This document shows positions 45,937-64,000 of a DNA stretch of 64,000 nucleotides, in pieces. The notes beneath the pieces were generated by a model that ran no database searches, was not told where the DNA came from, and was given only the letters and a program-made list of their open reading frames with translations. Where the stretch lies: contig NC_087378.1 in assembly GCF_963675165.1 (NCBI RefSeq), positions 2,039,525 through 2,103,524 on the forward strand, read 5' to 3'. Each line of letters starts with the position of its first letter. Position 1 is the stretch's first letter. The DNA comes from Halichondria panicea. Its lineage: Eukaryota; Porifera; Demospongiae; Suberitida; Halichondriidae. Both the position numbers and the translations under genes were made by a program.

Positions 45937-47266
45937 TCACCCCCTGTCAAGACATAACAATAACCCCATTATAATTTATTATGCATGCTCAGATACACTT
46001 TTATATTTTCTGCACTCGATCGATACCTTTAGTAGTACAGTATCGTAGCGGGTAGTTTTCGTTGTTGCAAATTTTAGTATAAAATACACTTCTCGTACAC
46101 TAAATATTCAAACATTTCAGGAGAGTGACCTACAACCTATTGCGTAACGATTTCTCAGTTTTAATTTTTGGATGATGCTCTCAAAAAATACGAACATTTC
46201 CATCATACAAAAATAACCCGTTATACGTTACGTACGGTATTCGTTTTTGCACTCACTCAGATCTCGTTGGTGGGTCAATGGTAGGAAGAAATCAATATCC
46301 AGGGATTTCATTCAGAGAGTACGTGGCTAGCTTATAGTTCCTGCATGTAATGGAGGCCAGGGATTTCATTCAGAGAGTACGTGGCTAGCTTATAGTTCCT
46401 GCATGTAATGGAGGCCAGGGATTTCATTCAGAGAGTACGTGGCTAGCTTATAGTTCCTGCATGTAATGGAGGCCAGGGATTTCATTCAGAGAGTACGTGG
46501 CTAGTTTATAGTTCCTGCATGTAATGGAGGCCAGGGATTTCATTCAGAGAGTACGTGGCTAGCTTATAGTTCCTGCATGTAATGGAGGGTGGAGGGGGGC
46601 ATGTAATAGGGTGATTTAATTGTAGGTGATGTATACCTGCACTTAGTTTTCGCAATACAAAAAATTAATAGCTTCCGCCCTGACATGCTGTACTCATGCC
46701 TCTGCCTTCCTGTTCCCTATGGCAACCTACAGTGACCACACAGGTATTGCATGCATGAGGAAGTAAACAATTCTACTTGCCAGCATTAGTTAAAGTATAA
46801 GCTAACAACACATGCAAAGCTTTAAGCGAATAATACATGTAAAGCTTCCCATATAGCTATGAGCGGAGTCAAATCAAATTTATTTATGGGATAATATATA
46901 CACCTAATGGTGTACATGTACCATGCACATTTAAAATAGCATACATGCAACTCAATTTCACTACAGGTCAACAAAATAAGCAATTTATCATCAAAATTAC
47001 TTGTTGGTGGATTATTGCAAACAAAAGAGTAACCAGGCCAACAAGTAATATAATTATGACAGTATAACAATACAAACGAGCTCTGTGACACACAACAAAT
47101 TATACACAGCCCAGCATAACGTATGGCACAAGTGGAACGTCTATACTGGCTACATGCATACAATGTACACAAACTCAATTTTGGCTGAACTAGCTAAAAA
47201 GCACAAAAACTAGGTTCTCTGAAACAAACAAAGAAATTAGAAGCAGCTGCCTGAGCTGAAGACAGT
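45937..47266. other. Spacer between the array and the SAM-PH-SH2 gene
   Basis: Up to about 46880 it matches the sequence downstream of D1; after the TTTATTTATGGGATAATATA point it is unique. Apart from the 58-bp repeat nothing is recognisable. The 3' untranslated region of the minus-strand adaptor gene probably lies at its right edge. Confidence 0.5.
46299..46588. repeat. 58-bp tandem repeat, five units
   Basis: The unit starts CCAGGGATTTCATTCAGAGA and ends GCATGTAATGGAGG, repeated five times with one or two changes. The duplicate locus at 24838 has one unit, so the expansion came after the segmental duplication. Confidence 0.9.
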
Positions 47267-51742
<4,476 letters not shown>

Positions 51743-52647
51743 GATTGGAACCAATCAGAAGCAAGGGGTTTTTGTAAAGCCACTCCAATTCCTGACGAAA
51801 AGGAAGGAAAATGCATATTAGGAAGATTGTTGTATAGTCTTTAGGGAAATACCTCGTTTAAATACATGTATACAGTACACACATAGGTGCTGAATCATAC
51901 ACACTTTCATAAGGTACAAGCTCCACCCACCATACACAGAGACACGTACACTCAACCACCACTGATATTTTATGCTCAATCTGTGTACATTTATAGTTTT
52001 TACAAGCGAAACAAGATCTGGTAGGCCACTAAAGGTCAACTATAAACCGAAGCACTTGTACGTACGAAGAGCCTGAGGGTAATCCATAAAACTGATCAAC
52101 CGTGACTATTTACACCTAAGACCATGCTCTGTATGATGTATGTGGTACTACAGCCAGTTTAAAAGTGGACTATACAAACATAATTATTCATCAAAATATA
52201 AATGGGCTGATTGAATGTAGTATTGTGTGAAAGGACATACCCTCTCAGGCTCAGATAAAGTTAGATCCCACACTTACCTACTAAAATGTTTAGTGATCTA
52301 AGGTAAGGTCCAGAGCGCTGTACGCTGTAGAGTGCTAGTGCTAACCAACTAGCTTGTACATGTACACTTGTTCACTACCTTAACCCCCTTTGATGTCGGC
52401 TGAGCTTGTTTGCAGAGCAATACGTCATAATCACAACAATTTTAGCCGGTTAGCCGCGAACATTATACAAATTTTTCTACAAATAAATGCCACACCCCTT
52501 CAAATAATATACAGCTACAGGGCATGCGCACACACTAAAATTCAAATTCTCAAAAAATTTAATCAACTCTCTTTAGCTTTGTGCTGTACTGATCTGCTTT
52601 TGATCTTATACTCCTATCACTGTAAAGAACCTACCACAAGAGAAGAC
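51743..52647. promoter_or_regulatory. Head-to-head spacer of the adaptor and kinesin-5 genes
   Basis: About 0.9 kb separates the two divergent start codons. It must hold both promoters and probably non-coding 5' exons. GTACATGT-type palindromes are frequent. I cannot mark individual sites. Confidence 0.45.
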
Positions 52648-58285
<5,638 letters not shown>

Positions 58286-58432
58286 CTTGTAGCTAATTGT
58301 GAACATTACATACTCATAATTATACTCATAATTATTATGGTTTGTATCCTTTCGTTTTTGCTTTGTTTTTGAACATAAATGACTTAACTATACATTAATT
58401 ACATACTAAGTCTTATGATGGTAGTATAATAG

Positions 58433-58499
58433 TAGTTGGGCGGAGCCCGACCATCCCTGACAGTCGGGCTCTGTTGGGGTGCCGGGCTCCGCCCAGCTA
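58433..58499. mobile_element. 67-bp foldback element with perfect 9-bp duplication
   Basis: TAGTTGGGCGGAGCCCGAC is inverted at the right end (CCGGGCTCCGCCCAGCTA), and GTATAATAG directly flanks both sides (58424-58432, 58500-58508). The ends match the nested element at 34020-34071, so they belong to one family. It lies between the convergent 3' ends of kinesin-5 and the ciliary gene. Confidence 0.85.
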
Positions 58500-58590
58500 G
58501 TATAATAGTTCTTAATAATAAGAATGATGTGAAGATAGGAAATTAAAAAGTTTACATGATGTAATGTACGTGTTATAATTACATAATTAG

Positions 58591-60743
58591 CTAAGTCAAT
58601 TTATTTTCTAGTTTGGAGAGTCTTGTTAGCATGACTTCTTCTTTTCTCTTCAGTTTCTGTGACATCTCCTCCTGCATGAAAACATACAAAGTCAATATTA
58701 TAGGTTCATAGTTCAGATAAGTAGCCAATTAACTTCACCTTGTAGCTAGTGAGTTTCATCTTAGCAATATCCTCCATGACAAGCTTCAACTCCTCAGCAG
58801 ACACTTTCATCTGCCTAACACCTAATACAGTGTGTACCTTAGTAACCACGCAAATTAACAAAACTTAAAACACACCTTCACTAACTTCTGGCACTTCAGA
58901 ATTGTCAGTTACATCTTCCTGCAATACACATTCAGTACACATTGAGATGGGAGTAAACTTAGGCTCAACTCAAGCACTGACCTCGTCTGCTTGCTCTTCA
59001 GGAGGTGGTGGTGGTGGTGGTGAGATACAACGCTGATATAGGTCAAGGGTCACTGCCTCCTCCAGAGGGGGTGGGCACAGAGTTGTCGGGTCAGGGGGGA
59101 CATTAACAATGAGCTGAGAGTGTGCGTAATGGGAGGGAGTTAGGTTAGCATGTAATAACTGCAATAATGGAACCTCTCTTAACGGAAACCCATGAAATAA
59201 GCTTAAAGGCCACCCCTGTATAAACTATAAACGTTCCCCAAAGGTGTCTGTCATGCAGTGGTTCAACTGTAAATCTAATAGGGGTATTGCTACCAAGCTA
59301 GCTCACATTCTGTATGATAATCTCTTCCTCCTGCTCCTCTGACAACAGGTAGTGGAAGAGTGAGTAGTGTTGGAACAGTGATGACTTGAGGTAACGTAGT
59401 GTAAACAGGCCCGTTTCCATAGTGAAGCACTTAAGGGGGTTTGGGACAACAGGGGAGGGGGGGTTCCCTACTGCAGCCACCATTTCCTTGAAGGCCAGGA
59501 TGTTTTCTTCTAGAGAAAGCTGCTTACCTAAGAGAAAAGTTTGAAGTGTGTGTGTGTGTGATAAAAAGCACTTACTTTTCAAGTTGTCAAGGAGAGTGTG
59601 CAGGATGGTGATAAACGCTGAGACCTGTACATCACTTAATCCCTCCTCTCTGGCTGCAAACGTTTTAATAGTCAAGGATGAATTATTAAGCTGTGTGATA
59701 CCAAGGGCGTATACAGAGAAGAGGGCATGCAACTCACTATGTACCCTACGTACTCATCCGACTTCGTATCAGAGACCGGATATGCTAAAAATAGAATCCA
59801 GTATACGGACGTGAACAAGTGGGCGGTGTTGTTTACGGAGTTATAATTATGGGCGTGTACATCAGAGCTGCCTTTGCTAGCTAGCTAACAGTGCAGTATT
59901 ATTTTAGAGAAGTGTCATGACCAGTCCTAGTCCAGCCAGGTCCAAGACAACCCCTTCGAGCATGAAGTTGAGTGCTGGGCGCATTGTTAAGAAGTACCAG
60001 AGACTCAGGAAGACAGGTTATTGTACCTAGGTTTCATCTTCTTGGAGTTGCAACTGTTGGATGGTTTGCCTTTGCCTTTGACACTGCTAGTACGAGCCAT
60101 ACTGCTGCTGAGAACTTTTTACTATGCTGCAATCGAGCTAGCTAGCTAGCACAGATATAAAAATTTGATTTACCTTGTGCGGTCAAAGGTTACGCGTGGG
60201 CGTTTTTGTGGGCAGTTCTAAAAATAGCTCAATACGAAGTCGAATGATTCTGAGAATAGGGCGAGTTGCATGCCTTCTTCTCTGTATACGCCCTTGGTGA
60301 TACAAAGACTACTAGATATTAAATGGGGAGGATATCAATATCCACTGACAAAGTAGTCTAGTAGAGCAGCCTCCCGCAGATCCTCCTCAGGACGGGACAT
60401 GGACAGAACTCTTGCCAGTTTACTGGGGGATCAAAGCTGAAATGTGTTGCTAGAATAAAGAGTGATGCTCACTTAGAAACTTCTTCCACCTCCAGTTCGG
60501 CCAGTTCTTTGGTGGCTTCTTCAGATAGGATCATCCACTCTAGTTGAGGCACCGTGATCTCTGCTGGACCTTCATCCTCCTGGAGTGTGTGCATGCAAAC
60601 ATAGACTATAATTATACACAGTTATCACTAGCTGGTTGCTATGGTAACTGGATCTTCCAACTCACTTCTGGCTCATTGTTTTTGCTTCCTTTGCCTTTCT
60701 TCTTACTGGAACCTAGTTTAGTTCTAGATCCAGACCGAGACAT
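58591..60743 (-). CDS. Probable ciliary coiled-coil protein (CABCOCO1/CFAP119-like)
   Basis: Nine minus-strand exons (60743-60666, 60579-60473, 60422-60350, 59690-59576, 59527-59307, 59113-58982, 58918-58876, 58821-58739, 58671-58591) give 310 residues. The basic N-terminus (SKKKGKGSKN) is followed by an acidic helix (SEEATKELAELEVEE), a helical core REAALLDYF, ARREE-type GLSDVQVSAFITILHTLLDN, LSLEENILAFKEMV, KSSLFQHYSLFHYLLSEEQE, a proline run (SPPPPPPPEEQ) and a C-terminal coiled coil (VSAEELKLVMEDIAK, EEMSQKLKRKEE). The core recalls small axoneme-associated proteins such as CABCOCO1 or CFAP119. The assignment rests on memory of the family and is tentative; the gene model itself is strong because all phases agree. 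Confidence 0.6.
59168..59275. mobile_element. Decayed pogo/Tigger-like miniature element
   Basis: TGGAACCTCTCTTAACGGAA at the left and GTGGTTCAACTGTA at the right resemble the inverted ends of the element at 8425-8588. The middle also has GTTCCCCAAAGGTGTC, the inverse of that element's left arm. It lies in an intron of the ciliary gene. Confidence 0.5.
59701..60297. mobile_element. 597-bp inverted-repeat element beside a splice acceptor
   Basis: Ends CCAAGGGCGTATACAGAGAAG and its inverse at 60265-60297 form terminal repeats of about 33 bp, with TGATA on both sides. It sits in intron 3 of the ciliary gene, about 10 bp from the acceptor at 59691. Inside, short lysine-rich frames occur on both strands (MTSPSPARSKTTPSS on plus near 59917; MARTSSVKGKGK on minus near 60100) but no transposase. 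Confidence 0.7.
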
Positions 60744-60950
60744 GATTCTGATAAGGGCATACAGCTTTCGGTACGGTATAATTATATGGGTCTAGTCGAT
60801 AGTCTGGTCTTCTATGTGCAAAAATATTCGGGAAAATCCCTTTTCTTTACAAATTTTATATGGATAATCTACAAAAATTTCCCATAACTAACCGCGGCGA
60901 GAATTAGAGTTCGTCACCCCATAAAAACTAATTATTGTTCCCCACTAAAA

Positions 60951-61847
60951 TCAATTTTCTTTAGCTTCAGGTGCAAGAACTCCTTTCTTGAGAATGATAT
61001 TCCCGTACAGAGCTCCTTCACTGCATAGGATTATTCATGCACTCCTGAATAATAATAATACGCTTACCCAGTAGCAACCACAGCAAATGCATTCTTTGCT
61101 CGCTCATAGAATGCGAATCTTTCCAGGAGTTCAATTTCAATCTGCAAATAACATATTCAGGTTAGATTTACTAATCATAGCAACACTGACAATTTTTCCT
61201 TCAGCTTGGTTGATGATCTTCTTATACTCGTCCCACACAGGTGTCTTTAGAGCTTTCATCTTGTCACTAGGTACTAGATCCATCAACAAAACCTGCAATT
61301 TCAATTAATATATATATAGACAGCATTAGCCTCGATCCAGGTGGCCCTTTAGTGAAAAGAGTCTTTCTCCTTCAAGAGCGGCCTGGAATCGAGGCTAAGC
61401 CGGACAGCATGAAACCATCAATTGCAATTAATAGTGCAATACATATTTATGAAGCTCGGATACTGTGAACTTACTGGTGCTGCTGTGTAAGTGTCCAGTG
61501 GGAGCAGTTGCATTACTCCCTTCAGTAGAGAAGGTATCCCGTGACCTATACAAAAAATTCCAGCCTACTCACAAAATTATGCGCCTAAAGCCTTATTTTC
61601 TTACGAAAGTATCTGTGAAGACACATGTTGACATACCATCTGCTCGGATGAGCTCCGGCCCACACTTAGACACAGACGCACTCGGGAAGTTTGCATCGGC
61701 AAGGACTACAGAGAATAGCTAATCATTTTCTGCACTGCACATAATAATTAGGGGAAGCTTACCAATTTCATCTCCATGGCCCATTCTGGCAAGTACTGTC
61801 AGCAGTTCAGGAGAGAGGATACGGGGGATTGTCTTCAGTACCACCAT
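60951..61847 (-). CDS. FUOM: L-fucose mutarotase
   Basis: Six minus-strand exons (61847-61763, 61705-61637, 61545-61475, 61292-61191, 61141-61068, 61020-60951) give 156 residues, the usual size. It starts MVVLKTIPRILSPELL, then shows the family motifs GHGDEIVLADANFP, CGPELIRADGHGIPSLL, LLPLDTYTAAPV, MDLVPSDK, ERFAFYERAKNAFAVVATG and ALYGNIILKKGVL. The RbsD/FucU family, to which it belongs, interconverts the alpha and beta anomers of fucose for the salvage pathway to GDP-fucose. The histidine in GHGDE and the FYERAK and YGN residues line the known active site. It is a neat housekeeping gene, divergent from EXOC2. An intron holds a small foldback (61327-61397). Confidence 0.92.
61327..61397. 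mobile_element. 71-bp foldback in a fucose mutarotase intron
   Basis: TAGCCTCGATCCAGG and CCTGGAATCGAGGCTA are inverted arms matching the element at 37317-37368. AGACAGCAT precedes it, and GGACAGCAT follows four bases after the right end, so the 9-bp duplication is imperfect. Confidence 0.65.
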
Positions 61848-61965
61848 CTTTTCTAGCAGACTTGCATGGGACTTAATTTACAGTCCAGATTGAACGATCT
61901 TTACCTAAAAAGCTGAGAGTATCATCAAGGTGTGTACTTGTGTGTGTTGTCCTAGCTACACAGCA
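61848..61965. promoter_or_regulatory. Bidirectional promoter of FUOM and EXOC2
   Basis: Only 118 bp separate the two divergent start codons, so both genes must share or overlap their promoters here. No TATA box is evident. Confidence 0.6.
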
Positions 61966-64000
61966 ATGGCCGATGATATTGATTACTGCCTACCAGAAGT
62001 GAGCGGTATTTCTCCCAATGAGGGACCTCCTGGCACCAAGATTACCATCCGAGGAGAGAACTTGGGAGAGAATAAAGATGATGTGATAGGTAAACACTAT
62101 AAAATGAACGATAATTTAAACAAAATGTAATAGCGCAACTATCTTAGGGGTGCATTTCAATACTTCTCTGTATCTCTCTCTCCAGCACTGACTCTCAACG
62201 ATAAAAGTTGTCTGGAGTCCCTCGAGTACTTTTCCTCAAAGAAGCTGGTGTGTTTGTCGCCGGACATAGTTGGCAGGAGTCATATCATTGTCACCACTAG
62301 ATCCGGTGGAGAGGGCACTTGTCTGGTTTATTTTACTGGTCTGGTGGTCGAACCGAAGCCACAGCTAGGTATAATAGTCTGCGAGAAAAACTAGAGCACC
62401 ATATAAGCTTACTGGTCACCCTCTAGTTACTCAACTAGCAGTGAATGACATAATTGTTAAACTGTTCACGGGTTTATAAAATAACAGACATCATCTCATG
62501 TATCTGCCACTCCCAGATACCCTGATGGAGTCGGATGTGTGGATAGATGAGGCATACAACCCCCTCACCCCTGGACTGTCCACTGCTGTGCCCGAGCGTC
62601 CTGCCTATATGCAGCTGTCTGTCGAGCCTCTGGGCGTGCCCGGTGCTTTCAGGAAGGGCCCAAAGTTAAACCCCTCTCAAGCTAACCTGGAGAAACTGTT
62701 CCCAGACTGTGAGCTCTTAATGATTTTAATGTTGTGTGAGAACTGCTTCTACTGTCGATGCCTGTAGTTATACTGTTGTTTTGAGGGTACCATAAGTTCT
62801 CGTTGGTCCGGGTCATGGTTTTGCTTCCTTGATAGCAACACTATTAGTTAGGTACATTTCACAATTACCCTTTGACCTAAAGGACTAGTTTGTTAATTAG
62901 CCATTATACATTTCTGGCTGCAGGTAGTGGTAATCTTTTGTCGCCCAAATTCAACCCCAAGTGGTTCCTAGTAGAGAGGCATCGCTCCACCTCATTCAGT
63001 GACCTAAAGAGAGGGCTTGTACAACTGCGTCACGAGCTGAACAGGAGTGAGGAGGCCCCTGTCCTCTTCATGAGGGACAACCTGCTCACCTTCTTGCAGT
63101 CCTACGACACCCTCTCTGGTATCCTAAACTGTTGCTGAAGCATGAATATAAATATCCTTGTATCAATCGGTCGTGAATTGTCTTGATTTGTATTTCTTGT
63201 CACTGCTCAGATGTGAATGAGCTGTTGATTCGCAATGAGAGTGAGACAGTTGGAGGGTCCCTCACTGACAAAGTGGAGGAGTTGCTCAAAGGTATGCATG
63301 GTTGTGATAGCCCTACCACACACGCCTATTCTGGGTGTGCTCTATACTACAGTTAAGGGGTCACCCCCTCCCCCAGTTAGAATGTCATAATTTGTAATTA
63401 AGTCCCCCTCTATACTACAGTTAGGGAGTTATATCAAGCTACTCCCTCCCTCCTTCCCCACACACACACCTTCCCCACACACACACACAGATGCAGCCAC
63501 TCACGCTGAGGAGGTATTTGAAGGGATCATTAAGTGCAAGATGCGGGCAGACACGACAAGAAATGGTCTCACTGTCCTACAGAGGTACCGTTTCCTCTTC
63601 AACCTACCTCGCAGCATTGAGAAAAACATCACCAATGTAAGATCAAGTCCATTGTTTTGATAGGCTCATATGATACATGTATGAGGTGCTAGAGTGGTTA
63701 AAATGTGTTTGCCTGACCTTTTACCGTATTACCAAGTTTCAAACAGTACTCTTTCCATCCAAGTTTTCGCATAGGTCACCAGCAAAAGACTCGCAAAGGA
63801 GAGAGCATGCAATTCATAATAGTTAGAAACACAATCAGGCTTGTAAAGTGTCATTCACAATTGATTAACTACAGATTTGAAATAATTATGGTATAGAGTA
63901 CTCTCTAAATTGTGCAGCATATGTTATGATTGTAAGACATGTACGTACATGTATGCTGTACACTCACACACAGGGTGAGTATGATCTGGTGACTACAGAC
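61966..64000 (+). CDS. EXOC2: Exocyst complex component 2 (Sec5), N-terminal part
   Basis: Exons 61966-62089, 62186-62368, 62516-62708, 62924-63118, 63211-63291, 63491-63636 and 63974 onward splice in frame. The start [20 protein letters not shown] is followed by [22 protein letters not shown] and [10 protein letters not shown]: the TIG/Ig-like domain that in Sec5 binds the small GTPase Ral. Next come the VWIDEAYNP segment, LEKLFPDC, the [10 protein letters not shown] helix region, FLQSYDTLS, and the start of the vesicle-tethering helical bundle ([36 protein letters not shown]). Known role: subunit of the octameric exocyst that tethers secretory vesicles at the plasma membrane. The gene continues beyond the window. 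Confidence 0.93.

Noticed and set aside
59917-60030. Short basic frame (ARSKTTPSS...AGRIVKKYQRLRK) that faintly recalls a histone H2A N-terminus
   Set aside because: It is only about 37 codons, inside a transposon, with no continuation of the histone fold. The similarity is too weak.

Overview
This is eukaryotic animal DNA with very short introns (mostly 45-150 bp), AT-rich intergenic sequence and many small inverted-repeat elements. The conserved flanking genes are metazoan: an NAD-dependent dehydrogenase, kinesin-5, a ciliary coiled-coil protein, fucose mutarotase and exocyst Sec5. Together with Notch-ligand (DSL) domains and tyrosine-rich tails, the compact gene style points to a demosponge, possibly Amphimedon or a relative. 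The species is an inference.

Layout. 1-2.7 kb: two tandem short-chain dehydrogenase genes on the minus strand, one cut by the window edge. 2.9-46 kb: a tandem array of about twenty complete, broken and relic copies of one gene family, all on the plus strand. 47.3-51.7 kb (minus): an adaptor with SAM, PH and SH2 domains. 52.6-58.3 kb (plus): kinesin-5. 58.6-60.7 kb (minus): a probable ciliary coiled-coil protein. 61.0-61.8 kb (minus): fucose mutarotase. 62.0-64.0 kb (plus): the first exons of EXOC2/Sec5, running off the window.

The array family encodes type I membrane proteins with a split signal peptide, an N-terminal cysteine module resembling the MNNL domain of Notch ligands, a DSL domain (Delta/Serrate/Lag-2), a Ser/Thr-rich stalk, one membrane helix and a cytoplasmic tail. 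None has an EGF repeat, which normal Delta and Jagged proteins have. Tails come as interchangeable cassettes joined to the membrane exon at a phase-1 intron: short tails with one or two tyrosines (types A and B), a tail with six YSxP repeats and four ITIM-type sites (type C), and a very long tail with about sixteen tyrosine sites (type D). Five loci look intact (12.0, 18.4, 21.6, 35.1 and 43.2 kb). Two are spoiled by one small lesion (2.9 and 15.3 kb); the rest are frameshifted, truncated or relic copies. The order of copies between 5.55 and 25.1 kb recurs between 25.85 and 46.9 kb, so the array largely arose by a tandem duplication of about 20 kb, followed by unequal exchange and transposon insertion.

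Working model (inference): cell-surface DSL-type receptors or ligands whose tails are phosphorylated and read by SH2 proteins. The next gene beyond the array encodes such a protein: SAM, PH, a linker with several tyrosine motifs, and a C-terminal SH2 domain, recalling SLP-76/BLNK and SH3BP2. A Notch-ligand ectodomain joined to immune-receptor-like ITIM/YxxP signalling tails, diversified by tail swapping, is the most unusual content of the window.
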